A DNA stretch of 64,000 bases, from positions 1,022,001 to 1,086,000 of the forward strand of contig NZ_CP061474.1 in NCBI RefSeq assembly GCF_014679505.1, in the 5' to 3' direction. This DNA comes from Geobacillus sp. 46C-IIa. Its GTDB lineage: Bacteria; Bacillota; Bacilli; Bacillales; Anoxybacillaceae. Below, piece by piece: positions 19,140 to 28,263 of this stretch; the stretch's first letter is position 1, and each line of letters starts with the position of its first letter. Below the pieces are notes generated by a model, which did no database searches, was not told the origin of the DNA, and was given only the letters and a program-made list of their open reading frames with translations. Position numbers and translations under genes: made by a program.

Positions 19140-20322
19140 CGAAAAAACCGATGGCGGCCTCGGCCGCTATTACGCCGATCTGCATATTCATATCGGCCGC
19201 ACCGCCTCCGGCCGCCCGGTGAAAATTACCGGGGCGCGGACGTTGACGCTCGCCAACATTTTGCATGAAGCGGCGTACGTAAAAGGAATTGATTTGGTCG
19301 GCGTCATTGACAGTCATGTGCCGGAAGTGCTCGATGAGCTCGAACGGGCGATGGATGGACACGGATGGCGGGAACATCACGGGGGCGGCATTGACGCTGG
19401 GAACGTGACGTTGCTTTTAGGCAGCGAAATCGAAGTGTACGACGACCGTTGCCAAGGACCGATCCACGTCCTCGTTTTTTTGCCGACCGTTCAAGCGATG
19501 CGCGCCTTTTCCACTTGGCTTGGCGAACGGGTGAAAAACGTATCGCTCAGCTCGCAGCGCATTTACGCTTCAGGACGCGAGCTGCAAGCGACGGTGAAGG
19601 AACAGGGCGGCTGGTTTATTCCGGCGCATGCGTTCACCCCGTTTAAAAGTTTGTACGGAAAAGGGGTCGAACGGAGCTTAACGGAAGTGTTCGATCCCGA
19701 TCAAATTGACGCTGTCGAGCTTGGATTGAGCGCTGATACGGCGATGGCTGACCAAATCGCCGAGCTGCACCGTTATCCGTATTTGACGAACTCCGATGCC
19801 CACTCATTGCGAAAAATCGCCCGCGAATATGAACAAGTGCGGCTGGCCGCCCCGACGTTTGCCGAGCTGGAAAAGGCGTTCCGGGGCGAGGACGGGCGCG
19901 CGATCGTCGCCAATTACGGCTTGAATCCAAAGCTTGGCAAATACCACCGGACGGTGTGCGAACGCTGCCTAACGCCGGTCCCGCCTGAGGCCGAGCGCTG
20001 TCCGGCGTGCGGTCACCATCGCTTCATTAAAGGGGTATCAGACCGGCTCGAGGAGTTGAAAACGGCGGAGCACGGACCGAAGCGGCCGCCTTACATATAT
20101 CAAGTGCCGCTTGAATTTATCCCCGGGCTCGGCCCGAAGGCGTACGAAAAGCTGCTCGGCCGTTTCGGCACGGAAATGCGCGTGCTGCATGAGGCGGCGG
20201 AAGAAGAGCTCGCCGAGACGGTCGGGGAAAAGCTCGCTCGGCTGATCGTGCTCGCTCGCAGCGGAGCGCTCGCCATCGAAGCCGGCGGCGGCGGGAAATA
20301 CGGAAAAGTGCAGGAGAAATGA
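19132..20322 (+). CDS. Endonuclease Q family protein (deaminated-base repair), YqxK-like
   Basis: The 396-residue protein has an N-terminal PHP metal-dependent domain: ADLHIHIG near residue 13, then DSHVPEV, GSEIEVYDD, PAHAFTPF and TNSDAHS. A four-cysteine zinc ribbon follows near residue 265 (CERCLTPVPPEAERCPACG), and a helix-hairpin-helix tail contains EFIPGLGPKAYEKLLGRFG. This is the arrangement of endonuclease Q, which nicks DNA 5' of uracil, hypoxanthine or abasic sites in Thermococcales and some bacilli. The ATG at 19132 overlaps the end of nudF by eight bases. A strong hairpin terminator follows. Confidence 0.88.
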   Translation: MLNEKTDGGLGRYYADLHIHIGRTASGRPVKITGARTLTLANILHEAAYVKGIDLVGVIDSHVPEVLDELERAMDGHGWREHHGGGIDAGNVTLLLGSEIEVYDDRCQGPIHVLVFLPTVQAMRAFSTWLGERVKNVSLSSQRIYASGRELQATVKEQGGWFIPAHAFTPFKSLYGKGVERSLTEVFDPDQIDAVELGLSADTAMADQIAELHRYPYLTNSDAHSLRKIAREYEQVRLAAPTFAELEKAFRGEDGRAIVANYGLNPKLGKYHRTVCERCLTPVPPEAERCPACGHHRFIKGVSDRLEELKTAEHGPKRPPYIYQVPLEFIPGLGPKAYEKLLGRFGTEMRVLHEAAEEELAETVGEKLARLIVLARSGALAIEAGGGGKYGKVQEK

Positions 20323-20404
20323 GCGTGGAGAAAACGCTGCGGGGAAGACCTTGCTCCACAAACGAGCGGCCGTTTGCCGTATGCAGGCGGAGCGATGGTG
20401 ATGG

Positions 20405-20439
20405 AAAGCGGGATTGCCAGCGGGCAATCCCGCTTTTTT
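20405..20439 (+). terminator. Terminator after the endonuclease Q gene
   Basis: AGCGGGATTGCC, a short loop and GGCAATCCCGCT are followed by TTTTT. It separates the nudF-endonuclease Q unit from spoIIM. Confidence 0.88.
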
Positions 20440-20448
20440 GAAAAACAG

Positions 20449-20476
20449 TCATATACGAAGCGGATGGACATACAAT
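20449..20476 (+). promoter_or_regulatory. SigE-type promoter of spoIIM
   Basis: TCATATA and CATACAAT are spaced as in SigE promoters (-35 ATA element, 13 bp, -10 CATACAAT). spoIIM is SigE-dependent in B. subtilis, which supports the call. Confidence 0.75.
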
Positions 20477-20508
20477 CTACTAAGAGACAAATGGGAGGAC
20501 GAAGCACG

Positions 20509-21171
20509 ATGAGAACCCATCCGTTGAAATCGGCCGTCGCCATTCACTTGCGCGAACACGCCTCACTATACGTGTTTGTGATCGTCCTGTTTTTGATGGG
20601 CGTTATTTTTGGCGCTATTGTCGTCAACAGCCTCGGCTTCAGTCAAAAGCAAGACTTGTACTATTACTTGACGCAATTTTTTGGACAAGTATCGAAAGAC
20701 AATTTGGCGAGCGCCCATGATATGTTCCGCCAAAGCTATATGCATAACGTCAAATACATTGCTCTCATGTGGGTGCTTGGCATTTCCGTCATCGGCTTGC
20801 CGATCATTTTTATTTTGCTGTTTTTAAAAGGGATTGTCGTCGGTTTTACGGTCGGTTTTTTGGTCAACCAAATGAGCTGGCAAGGATTTGTATTGTCGTT
20901 TGTATCCGTCATGCCGCAAAACTTGATCGTCATTCCGCTCATGATTGTGATGGGCGTCATCTCGATTTCGTTTTCCTTGCAGATGGTGCGCAACCAGTTT
21001 ATGAAGCGGCCGCACGAGCCGGTATTCCCGATGGTCATGCGCTATGCGGCGGTGATGGTGGCGATCGCTGCAGGACTGATCGTTTCCTCGGCGGTGGAAG
21101 CGTACCTCTCGCCGGTATTGATGAAGCAGACGGTCAAATGGATGATTAACTTAATAACAATTGTTATATAA
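20509..21171 (+). CDS. spoIIM: Stage II sporulation protein M
   Basis: The 220-residue membrane protein has about five hydrophobic segments, as expected of SpoIIM. With SpoIID and SpoIIP it forms the mother-cell complex that thins septal peptidoglycan and drives engulfment. I chose the ATG at 20509 after GGGAGG; longer in-frame starts overlap the terminator of the preceding gene and the SigE promoter. Its stop codon overlaps a Fur/PerR-like box for the next gene. Confidence 0.93.
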   Translation: MRTHPLKSAVAIHLREHASLYVFVIVLFLMGVIFGAIVVNSLGFSQKQDLYYYLTQFFGQVSKDNLASAHDMFRQSYMHNVKYIALMWVLGISVIGLPIIFILLFLKGIVVGFTVGFLVNQMSWQGFVLSFVSVMPQNLIVIPLMIVMGVISISFSLQMVRNQFMKRPHEPVFPMVMRYAAVMVAIAAGLIVSSAVEAYLSPVLMKQTVKWMINLITIVI

Positions 21172-21183
21172 TAATCATTATTG
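21169..21183. promoter_or_regulatory. Fur/PerR-like box upstream of fur
   Basis: TAATAATCATTATTG has the 7-1-7 inverted layout and matches both the Fur and PerR consensus at 11 of 14 positions. It begins in the stop codon of spoIIM and lies 24 bp before the fur -35 hexamer. fur is repressed by PerR in B. subtilis, so PerR is the likelier partner. Confidence 0.5.
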
Positions 21184-21207
21184 TTCTCTTGTAATAGTTA
21201 TTTTACT

Positions 21208-21237
21208 TTGATACTTCCCTCGTACATTTGTTATAAT
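21208..21237 (+). promoter_or_regulatory. SigA promoter of fur
   Basis: TTGATA and TATAAT are separated by 18 bp, 32 bp upstream of the fur start codon. Confidence 0.75.
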
Positions 21238-21268
21238 GGGAGGTGAATGGCGAGGGAGGAATGAAAAC

Positions 21269-21721
21269 ATGGAAGATCGTTTGGAACGGATTAAGAAGCA
21301 GCTGCACTCGGCCGGCTATAAGCTGACGCCGCAGCGGGAAGCGACAGTAAGGGTCCTGCTCGAACATGAAGAGGATCATTTAAGCGCCGAAGACGTCTAC
21401 CTCCTCGTAAAAGAAAAATCCCCAGAGATCGGCTTGGCGACTGTTTATCGGACGCTTGAGCTGCTAACTGAGCTGAAAATTGTCGATAAAATCAATTTCG
21501 GGGACGGGGTATCACGCTATGACCTCCGCAAGGAAGGGGCGGCGCATTTCCATCACCATCTTGTTTGCCTCGAATGCGGATCGGTGGCGGAAATTCAGGA
21601 AGATTTGCTTGAGGACGTCGAAGCCATTGTCGAACGGGAATGGAAGTTTAAAATTAAAGACCACCGCTTGACGTTCCATGGCATTTGCCACCGCTGCCAG
21701 CAAAAACATGAAGAAAAATAA
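21269..21721 (+). CDS. fur: Ferric uptake regulator
   Basis: The 150-residue repressor has an N-terminal winged helix (YKLTPQREATVRVLLEHEEDHLSAED), the metal-binding HFHHHLVCLECG segment and a second C-X2-C-type site, GICHRCQ. These fit Fur, with a structural zinc site and a regulatory iron site. Position between spoIIM and xerD-deoB equals that of fur (yqkL) in B. subtilis. The ATG at 21269 follows GGGAGG; an ATG eight bases upstream is out of frame. A terminator follows directly. Confidence 0.92.
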   Translation: MEDRLERIKKQLHSAGYKLTPQREATVRVLLEHEEDHLSAEDVYLLVKEKSPEIGLATVYRTLELLTELKIVDKINFGDGVSRYDLRKEGAAHFHHHLVCLECGSVAEIQEDLLEDVEAIVEREWKFKIKDHRLTFHGICHRCQQKHEEK

Positions 21722-21750
21722 AAACCTTTTCCAGTGGGAAAGGTTTTTTT
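21721..21750 (+). terminator. Terminator of fur
   Basis: AACCTTTTCC, a short loop and GGGAAAGGTT are followed by a run of T, starting at the last base of the stop codon. Confidence 0.85.
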
Positions 21751-21822
21751 GCGTATAAATAGGGAAACAAATGGCATATCCTCATACTAGCAAGTGGGCA
21801 AGCAGCCGATGGGGAGGGTGCC

Positions 21823-22035
21823 ATGAAAACGGTTTGGCAAATGGTGAAAGTATTTCTTTTGTTTACGGGATGCACCATTTTATTTTATTATAGTCTTGTA
21901 TGGTTTCATCGCGAGTACGAATATTATCACCGATATGATGAACCGGGAGGATCGGCGGTGAAAGTATCGACGACCGAAAGCGCGCCTCCGGACTGGCTCA
22001 ACCGGCTATTATTTTTTTATCGCGACGGGGAGTAG
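21823..22035 (+). CDS. yqzK: YqzK-like membrane protein (DUF4227)
   Basis: The 70-residue protein has one membrane helix near the N-terminus (residues 8-27) followed by a short hydrophilic domain ending WLNRLLFFYRDGE. Size and position directly before xerD match YqzK of B. subtilis. Function is unknown. It is separated from xerD by only six bases, so the two are co-transcribed. Confidence 0.8.
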   Translation: MKTVWQMVKVFLLFTGCTILFYYSLVWFHREYEYYHRYDEPGGSAVKVSTTESAPPDWLNRLLFFYRDGE

Positions 22036-22041
22036 AGAACA

Positions 22042-22938
22042 TTGGAACATGAATTGAAGGATTTTCTGCACTATTTGACGGTAGAGCGGAACTTGGCGCA
22101 CAATACGATCATTTCGTATGAGCGGGATTTGAAGAAATATGTCCGCTACTTGCGCCACGTCGAGCAGCTTGAGGCGTGGGGCGAAGTCGGGCGCCTGCAT
22201 ATTCTCCATTTTTTAAAGTTTTTAAGCGAGCAAGGGCAATCAGCGAGGACGATTGCCCGCCATTTGGCGTCGATCCGTTCGTTCCACCAGTTTTTGCTGC
22301 GGGAGAAAATGGCGGCGCAAGACCCGACCGTCCATATCGAAACGCCGCAGTTTGAGCGAACGCTGCCCAAAGTGCTGTCTGTAGAAGAAATCGAAGCGCT
22401 TATGGCGGCGCCGCAGACGAATACGCCGTTCGGTTTGCGCGACAAGGCGATGCTTGAGCTGCTGTATGCGACCGGCATGCGCGTCAGCGAGTTGGTGCAG
22501 CTCAACCTCGGCGACGTGCATTTGACGATGGGGTTTGTCCGTTGCTACGGGAAAGGGCGGAAAGAGCGGATCGTGCCGATCGGCCGGATGGCAATTGAAG
22601 CGCTTACCCGCTATTTGGAGCACGGACGCCCGCAGCTTGTGAATCCGCACAAGCGGGCGACGGAGGCGCTGTTTTTGAACCATTACGGCCAGCGCTTAAC
22701 AAGGCAAGGGTTTTGGAAAATTTTAAAACGGCTTGCCAAAGAAGCGGGCATTGAAAAAGAGATGACGCCTCATACGCTCCGACACTCGTTTGCGACTCAT
22801 CTGCTTGAGAATGGGGCTGACTTGCGCGCCGTTCAGGAGCTGCTTGGGCACGCTGACATTTCGACGACGCAAATGTATACGCACGTGACGAAAACGCGCC
22901 TCAAGGACGTGTATAAACAGTATCATCCGCGCGCCTAG
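22042..22938 (+). CDS. xerD: Site-specific tyrosine recombinase XerD
   Basis: The 298-residue recombinase resolves chromosome dimers at dif together with XerC/CodV. The N-terminal SAM-like domain covers about residues 1-90. The catalytic residues are visible in [10 protein letters not shown] (Arg), [10 protein letters not shown] (His-x-x-Arg), GHADISTTQ (His) and MYTHV (Tyr nucleophile near residue 279). Translation starts at TTG, preceded by GGGGAG; no nearer ATG fits the frame. Confidence 0.95.
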   Translation: MEHELKDFLHYLTVERNLAHNTIISYERDLKKYVRYLRHVEQLEAWGEVGRLHILHFLKFLSEQGQSARTIARHLASIRSFHQFLLREKMAAQDPTVHIETPQFERTLPKVLSVEEIEALMAAPQTNTPFGLRDKAMLELLYATGMRVSELVQLNLGDVHLTMGFVRCYGKGRKERIVPIGRMAIEALTRYLEHGRPQLVNPHKRATEALFLNHYGQRLTRQGFWKILKRLAKEAGIEKEMTPHTLRHSFATHLLENGADLRAVQELLGHADISTTQMYTHVTKTRLKDVYKQYHPRA

Positions 22939-22981
22939 CGTACAGCGGCCGCCGTGGCTAAGCGCGCTCCTATTGATCTAG

Positions 22982-23006
22982 TTGTCAGACTTCTGACCAA
23001 TATAAT
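22982..23006 (+). promoter_or_regulatory. Palindrome and -10 box upstream of deoB
   Basis: TTGTCAGACTTCTGACCAA is a near-palindrome (TCAGA-CT-TCTGA core) that abuts TATAAT. The arrangement suggests an operator over the promoter of the nucleoside operon. The binding protein is not identified. Confidence 0.45.
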
Positions 23007-23081
23007 GAAGGCGTGTTTTGCCGGAAATATGGGAACGATAGGAAAGAGACACAATTTTTATTGCAAGCGGGAGGAATGAAT

Positions 23082-24269
23082 GTGAAGGCAACATACCGGC
23101 GCGTATTTTTAATTGTGCTCGATTCGGTCGGCATCGGCGAAGCGCCTGATGCCGAGAAATATAACGACAAAGGGGCGGACACGCTCGGCCATATCGCCGA
23201 ACATCGCGGCGGCTTGCACATGCCGAATATGGCCAAGCTTGGCCTGAGTCATATCCGCGAGATTCAAGGGGTGCCGAAAGTTGACCATCCGCTCGCCTAC
23301 TATACCAAAATGAAAGAGGCATCCGCCGGCAAAGACACGATGACCGGCCATTGGGAGCTGATGGGTCTTCGCATCGACAAGCCGTTTCGCGTTTTTCCGG
23401 ATGGGTTTCCGGACGAACTCATTGCCGAACTCGAGCGGCGCACCGGGCGGAAAGTGATCGGCAACAAGCCGGCGAGCGGGACGGCGATCATCGAAGAACT
23501 CGGTGAGGAGCATATGAAAACGGGGGCGATCATCGTCTATACATCAGCCGACTCCGTCTTGCAAATCGCCGCCCACGAACAAGTCGTGCCGCTTGACGAG
23601 CTGTACCGCATTTGTGAAATCGCCCGCGAGCTGACGCGCGATGAACCGTACATGGTCGGGCGCGTCATCGCCCGGCCGTTCATCGGGACGCCGGGCCGCT
23701 TTGAACGGACGCCGAATCGGCACGACTATGCGCTCAAGCCGTTCGGCCGCACGGTGATGAACGAGCTGAAAGACGCGGGGTATGATGTCGTCGCCATCGG
23801 GAAAATTGCCGATATTTACGACAATGAAGGAGTGACGCAGTCGTTGCGGACAGCGTCGAATATGGACGGGATGGATAAGCTCGTCGACACGCTCGGCATG
23901 GATTTTACCGGGCTCAGCTTTGTCAACCTCGTTGACTTTGACGCCAAATACGGCCATCGCCGCGACCCGCAAGGATACGGCGATGCGCTCGAAGAGTTTG
24001 ACGCCCGGCTTAACGATGTGCTGCCGCGGCTGACGGCGGATGATTTGCTCATCATCACGGCCGATCACGGCAATGATCCGGTGCACCACGGGACGGATCA
24101 TACGCGCGAATATGTGCCGCTTTTGGTGTACAGCCCGCGCTTTCAAGGCGGAAAGCCGCTCCCGATTCGCGAAACGTTCGCCGACGTCGGGGCGACGATC
24201 GCTGATAATTTTCACGTCCGTCTGCCGCCTTATGGAACAAGTTTTTTAGCGGAATTGGCACAATTGTAA
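23082..24269 (+). CDS. deoB: Phosphopentomutase
   Basis: The 395-residue enzyme interconverts (deoxy)ribose 1-phosphate and 5-phosphate. It belongs to the alkaline phosphatase superfamily, with the metal-binding/nucleophile region [12 protein letters not shown] near residue 12 and the metal sites [11 protein letters not shown] and [21 protein letters not shown] chose the GTG at 23082 because GGAGG ends seven bases earlier; the ATG two codons upstream is only one base from it. It is the first gene of the operon deoB-pupG-pdp for nucleoside salvage and catabolism. Confidence 0.95.
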   Translation: MKATYRRVFLIVLDSVGIGEAPDAEKYNDKGADTLGHIAEHRGGLHMPNMAKLGLSHIREIQGVPKVDHPLAYYTKMKEASAGKDTMTGHWELMGLRIDKPFRVFPDGFPDELIAELERRTGRKVIGNKPASGTAIIEELGEEHMKTGAIIVYTSADSVLQIAAHEQVVPLDELYRICEIARELTRDEPYMVGRVIARPFIGTPGRFERTPNRHDYALKPFGRTVMNELKDAGYDVVAIGKIADIYDNEGVTQSLRTASNMDGMDKLVDTLGMDFTGLSFVNLVDFDAKYGHRRDPQGYGDALEEFDARLNDVLPRLTADDLLIITADHGNDPVHHGTDHTREYVPLLVYSPRFQGGKPLPIRETFADVGATIADNFHVRLPPYGTSFLAELAQL

Positions 24270-24316
24270 CCACCGTCATGGCATGATGAGAACAGGATGT
24301 GAGGGGGAACAAGGGA

Positions 24317-25138
24317 ATGGATCGACAAGCGATTGAAAAAGCAGCTGATGTTTTGCGCCAGCGTATGCCGGCGCCGCCTGCCATCGGCTTGATTCTCGGT
24401 TCGGGACTCGGCGTGCTCGCCGACGAAATCGAGGAGGCGGTTCGCATTCCGTATGAGGAGATTCCTGGATTTCCGGTGTCAACGGTCGAAGGGCACGCCG
24501 GCCGGCTCGTGTGCGGCCGGCTTGAAGGGGCAGCGGTCGTCGCGATGCAAGGACGGTTTCATTATTATGAAGGATACTCGCTTCGCGAAGTGACGTTCCC
24601 CGTCCGGGTGATGAAGGCGCTCGGCGTCCGTGAACTGATCGTAACGAACGCCGCCGGCGGTGTGAACGAACAGTTCCGCCCCGGCGATTTGATGATTATC
24701 TCCGACCATATCAATTTGCTTGGCACAAATCCGCTCATCGGCCCGAACGACCCGGAGCTTGGTCCGCGCTTCCCGGACATGACCGAAGCGTACAGCCGAC
24801 GCCTGCGCCAACTCGCCAAAGAAGCGGCGGCGAAGCTTGGCATTCGCGTGCGTGAAGGGGTGTACGTCGCTAACACCGGGCCGTCATATGAAACGCCGGC
24901 GGAAATTCGCATGGCTCGTGTGCTCGGCGGCGATGCGGTTGGCATGTCAACCGTCCCGGAAGTGATTGTCGCCCGCCATGCCGGCATGGAGGTGCTCGGC
25001 ATTTCGTGCATTTCCAACCTAGCGGCTGGCATGACTGATGCTCCTCTCCATCATGACGAAGTCGTCGAAACAGCCGAGCGGGTGAAAGCCGACTTTTTGC
25101 GGCTCATTAAAGCGGTTGTCGCCGGTCTGGCGAAATAA
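24317..25138 (+). CDS. pupG: Purine-nucleoside phosphorylase I
   Basis: The 273-residue enzyme splits inosine and guanosine with phosphate to base and ribose 1-phosphate. It shows the trimeric PNP motifs: the phosphate-binding GSGLGVLAD near residue 29, GRFHYYEGYS, and the base pocket GPSYETPAEIR and VGMSTVPEVIVARH. It is 47 bp behind deoB, which consumes its product, and 18 bp ahead of pdp. Confidence 0.95.
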   Translation: MDRQAIEKAADVLRQRMPAPPAIGLILGSGLGVLADEIEEAVRIPYEEIPGFPVSTVEGHAGRLVCGRLEGAAVVAMQGRFHYYEGYSLREVTFPVRVMKALGVRELIVTNAAGGVNEQFRPGDLMIISDHINLLGTNPLIGPNDPELGPRFPDMTEAYSRRLRQLAKEAAAKLGIRVREGVYVANTGPSYETPAEIRMARVLGGDAVGMSTVPEVIVARHAGMEVLGISCISNLAAGMTDAPLHHDEVVETAERVKADFLRLIKAVVAGLAK

Positions 25139-25156
25139 GAAGAAAAGGTGATCGGG

Positions 25157-26458
25157 ATGAGAATGGTCGATTTGATTGCCAAAAAGCGCGATGGGCAGGC
25201 GCTGACGAACGAAGAAATTGAATGGATCATCCGCGGCTATACGAACGGGGATATTCCCGACTATCAAATGAGTGCGTTGGCGATGGCTGTTTATTTTCGC
25301 GGCATGACCGACGAAGAGACAGCGGCGTTGACGATGGCGATCGTGCACTCCGGCGAGGTCATCGATTTGTCAGGCATTCGCGGCGTGAAAGTCGACAAAC
25401 ATTCAACAGGCGGCGTTGGTGATACGACAACGCTCGTTTTAGGCCCGCTTGTCGCCTCCGTCGGCGTGCCGGTGGCGAAAATGTCTGGGCGCGGTCTCGG
25501 CCATACGGGCGGCACGATCGACAAGCTCGAGTCCGTGCCCGGATTTCATGTGGAAATCAGCAAAGATGAATTTCTCCGGCTCGTCAATGACAATAAGATC
25601 GCCATTATCGGCCAAACCGGCGACTTGACGCCGGCGGACAAGAAGTTGTACGCGCTCCGCGATGTGACCGCGACCGTCAACAGCATTCCGCTTATCGCTT
25701 CCTCGATCATGAGCAAAAAAATCGCCGCCGGGGCTGACGCCATCGTCTTGGATGTAAAAACGGGCGCCGGGGCGTTTATGAAAGAACTCGACAGGGCGCG
25801 CGAACTGGCCCGGGCGATGGTCGATATCGGCAAGCGTGTTGGACGGCAGACGATGGCTGTCATTTCCGATATGAGCCAGCCGCTCGGTTATGCCGTTGGC
25901 AACGCCCTGGAAGTGAAAGAGGCGATCGCTACGCTGAAAGGGAACGGGCCGCGCGATTTGACAGAGCTTTGTTTGACGCTCGGCAGCCATATGGTTTACT
26001 TGGCAAGGAAGGCGCCGTCGCTCGATGAGGCGCGCCGTCTGCTTGAAGAGGCGATCCGCGATGGGGCCGCCATCGCGGCGTTCAAAACGTTTTTGGCGGC
26101 CCAAGGCGGCGATCCGTCGGTCGTCGACGACCCGGGCAAGCTGCCGCAAGCGGCGTATACGTTTGCCGTTGCCGCTAGCGAGGACGGTTATGTTGCCGAG
26201 ATCGTTGCGGATGAAGTCGGCACCGCTGCCATGTGGCTCGGCGCTGGTCGGGCGAAAAAAGAGGACGCCATCGACTTGGCGGTCGGCGTCGTGCTCCATA
26301 AGAAAGTGGGCGATCGTGTGCAGAAAGGGGAAGCGCTGGCCACGATCCACAGCAATCGGCCGGATGTGAGTAACGTCGAAGAAAAGCTTGCCGCCGCCAT
26401 TCGGCTCTCGTCGCAGCCGGTCGCTCCGCCGCCGCTCATTTACGAGACGATCGTGTAA
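25157..26458 (+). CDS. pdp: Pyrimidine-nucleoside phosphorylase
   Basis: The 433-residue enzyme acts on uridine, thymidine and deoxyuridine. It has the thymidine/pyrimidine phosphorylase signature within [17 protein letters not shown], the phosphate loop [12 protein letters not shown] and the KTGAGAFMK segment. The length and opening [13 protein letters not shown] agree closely with the structurally known G. stearothermophilus enzyme. The ATG at 25157 follows AAGGTGATCGGG. It is last in the operon and a terminator follows. Confidence 0.96.
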   Translation: MRMVDLIAKKRDGQALTNEEIEWIIRGYTNGDIPDYQMSALAMAVYFRGMTDEETAALTMAIVHSGEVIDLSGIRGVKVDKHSTGGVGDTTTLVLGPLVASVGVPVAKMSGRGLGHTGGTIDKLESVPGFHVEISKDEFLRLVNDNKIAIIGQTGDLTPADKKLYALRDVTATVNSIPLIASSIMSKKIAAGADAIVLDVKTGAGAFMKELDRARELARAMVDIGKRVGRQTMAVISDMSQPLGYAVGNALEVKEAIATLKGNGPRDLTELCLTLGSHMVYLARKAPSLDEARRLLEEAIRDGAAIAAFKTFLAAQGGDPSVVDDPGKLPQAAYTFAVAASEDGYVAEIVADEVGTAAMWLGAGRAKKEDAIDLAVGVVLHKKVGDRVQKGEALATIHSNRPDVSNVEEKLAAAIRLSSQPVAPPPLIYETIV

Positions 26459-26505
26459 AGAAAAGGTCGTTGCCGATGTACAAGAAAAGACGCTGTTGTT
26501 TATGG

Positions 26506-26540
26506 AAAAACGCTCGAAATGTTTGTTTCGGGCGTTTTTT
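26506..26540 (+). terminator. Terminator of the deoB-pupG-pdp operon
   Basis: AAAAACGCTCGAAA and TTTCGGGCGTTTTTT form a stem with a T-run. Confidence 0.85.
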
Positions 26541-26554
26541 ATTTTAGCCCGTTT

Positions 26555-26582
26555 GTATAAAAATATCTCTGTTGGAAAAAAT
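26555..26582 (+). promoter_or_regulatory. Candidate SigF/SigG promoter of dacF
   Basis: GTATA, 14 bp, then GGAAAAAAT (fits GGNNANANT) precede dacF by 30 bp. dacF is transcribed by SigF and SigG in B. subtilis. Confidence 0.5.
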
Positions 26583-26611
26583 GGCATGTATAAAGAATGG
26601 AGGTTTGGGAG

Positions 26612-27787
26612 ATGAAAACGATAGTCATCCGTCTGCTTTTATTGCCGCTGCTTCTTTTCCTTCCCCTTTTCGTGTATGCTGAGGAGAAAGAACCGAAGGG
26701 GGCAAAGGCTGAATTGGCTGACGAGGCGAAGTCGGCCATCCTAATTGAACGCGACACCGGCAAGATCCTATATGAAAAGAATCCCCATGAAAAACTGCCG
26801 CCGGCGAGCATGACAAAAATTATGACGATGTTGCTGATCATGGAGGCGATCGACGAAGGAAAGCTCTCCTACGATGAGAAAGTGCGGGCAAGCGAGTATG
26901 CCGCTTCGATGGGGGGATCGCAAATTTTTCTTGAGCCAGGCGAGGAAATGACGGTCGATGAACTGCTGCGGGCGATCGCCATCGGTTCGGCCAATGACGC
27001 TTCTGTCGCCATGGCCGAGCGGATTGCCGGATCGGAAGAAGCGTTTGTGGAGATGATGAACGAAAAAGCGAAAGAACTAGGCTTAAAGAATACAAATTTC
27101 GTCAATACGACCGGTCTGCCGGCTGAGGAACATTACAGCAGCGCCTATGACATGGCGATGATGGCGCGTGAACTATTGAAATATGAGGGCATTACAAACT
27201 ATACGAGCAAATACGAAGACTATTTGCGCGAAAATACGGATAAAAAGTTTTGGCTTGTGAACACGAATCGGCTTGTCAAGTTTTATCCAGGTGTTGACGG
27301 GCTGAAAACCGGCTTTACGAGCGAAGCGGGATATTGTTTGACGGCGACAGCGAAAAAGAACGGCATGCGCGCCATTGCCGTCGTTTTTGGAGCGCCGACG
27401 CCGAAATCGCGCAACGCGCAAATTACAAAAATGCTCGATTACGCGTTTCACCAATATCAAGCCCATCCGGTGTATAAGCGCAATGAAACGGTCGCCCGCG
27501 TCGATGTCAGCAAGGGGAAGCAAACGTCGGTCGCAGCCGTGACGTCGGAGCCGGTGTCGGTGCTGACGAAAAAAGGACAGTCGATCGAGCAAATCGAAAA
27601 AGTGATTAAAGTGAAAGATCGCGTGAAAGCGCCGATTCGAAAAGGCGATGAGCTTGGCGTCCTTATTTTGAAGCAGGATGGAAAAGAGATTTTGCGCAGC
27701 CCGATCGTCGCCAAACAAACGGTGGCAGAGGCTAGCTTTTGGGATTTGTTCAAGCGTGTGTTCGGCCGTTTCGTTCAGGCGGGGTAA
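26612..27787 (+). CDS. dacF: D-alanyl-D-alanine carboxypeptidase DacF (sporulation)
   Basis: The 391-residue penicillin-binding protein begins with a secretion signal (MKTIVIRLLLLPLLLFLPLF, cleaved after VYA). It has the catalytic SMTK motif (PPASMTKIMTML), the SAN triad equivalent in GSANDASVAM, and the KTG motif in DGLKTGFTSEAGY. It trims pentapeptide side chains and in the forespore regulates cortex cross-linking. The family's C-terminal beta domain with its amphipathic tail is present. It heads the spoIIA operon as in B. subtilis. Confidence 0.94.
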   Translation: MKTIVIRLLLLPLLLFLPLFVYAEEKEPKGAKAELADEAKSAILIERDTGKILYEKNPHEKLPPASMTKIMTMLLIMEAIDEGKLSYDEKVRASEYAASMGGSQIFLEPGEEMTVDELLRAIAIGSANDASVAMAERIAGSEEAFVEMMNEKAKELGLKNTNFVNTTGLPAEEHYSSAYDMAMMARELLKYEGITNYTSKYEDYLRENTDKKFWLVNTNRLVKFYPGVDGLKTGFTSEAGYCLTATAKKNGMRAIAVVFGAPTPKSRNAQITKMLDYAFHQYQAHPVYKRNETVARVDVSKGKQTSVAAVTSEPVSVLTKKGQSIEQIEKVIKVKDRVKAPIRKGDELGVLILKQDGKEILRSPIVAKQTVAEASFWDLFKRVFGRFVQAG

Positions 27788-27848
27788 TGTCAATTTTTGC
27801 CGTCTTTCCACTCTCTTTGGCGAACGGCCACTAGTTTTGTCGGGCGGC

Positions 27849-27876
27849 AGGATTTCCGGCGGGCGGCAGCGAAACT
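27849..27876 (+). promoter_or_regulatory. Candidate SigH promoter of spoIIA
   Basis: AGGATTT followed after 15 bp by GAAACT resembles SigH elements (AGGAnWW and GAAT) and lies between dacF and spoIIAA, where B. subtilis has its Spo0A-activated SigH promoter. TGTCGGG upstream is a weak 0A-box match. Confidence 0.4.
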
Positions 27877-27912
27877 TCTCCGTATCCTGAAATGGACAAG
27901 GAGGAACACGCT

Positions 27913-28263
27913 GTGAGTCTCGCGATCAACCTGGAAGTGAAGCAAGACGTGCTCATCGTTCGCCTCTCTGGAGAGCTTGACCACCATACAGCGGAGGAAT
28001 TGCGCGAGCAAGTGACGGACGTGCTCGAAAACCGGACGGTCCGCCATATTGTGCTTAATTTAGGACAGTTGACATTTATGGACAGTTCCGGTCTCGGCGT
28101 CATTTTAGGGCGCTATAAGCAAATTAAAAACGTCGGCGGGCAAATGGTCGTTTGCGCCGTGTCGCCGACGGTCAAGCGCCTGTTTGACATGTCGGGGCTG
28201 TTTAAAATCATCCGCTTTGAAGCGGATGAACAATTTGCTTTGCAAGCATTGGGGGTGGCGTAA
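27913..28263 (+). CDS. spoIIAA: Anti-sigma F factor antagonist
   Basis: The 116-residue STAS-domain protein frees SigF by binding SpoIIAB. The phosphorylated serine lies in [13 protein letters not shown] near residue 57. I start at the GTG at 27913, after CAAGGAGG; this gives the length of the structurally studied Geobacillus SpoIIAA. It abuts spoIIAB with no gap (TAA then ATG). Confidence 0.97.
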   Translation: MSLAINLEVKQDVLIVRLSGELDHHTAEELREQVTDVLENRTVRHIVLNLGQLTFMDSSGLGVILGRYKQIKNVGGQMVVCAVSPTVKRLFDMSGLFKIIRFEADEQFALQALGVA

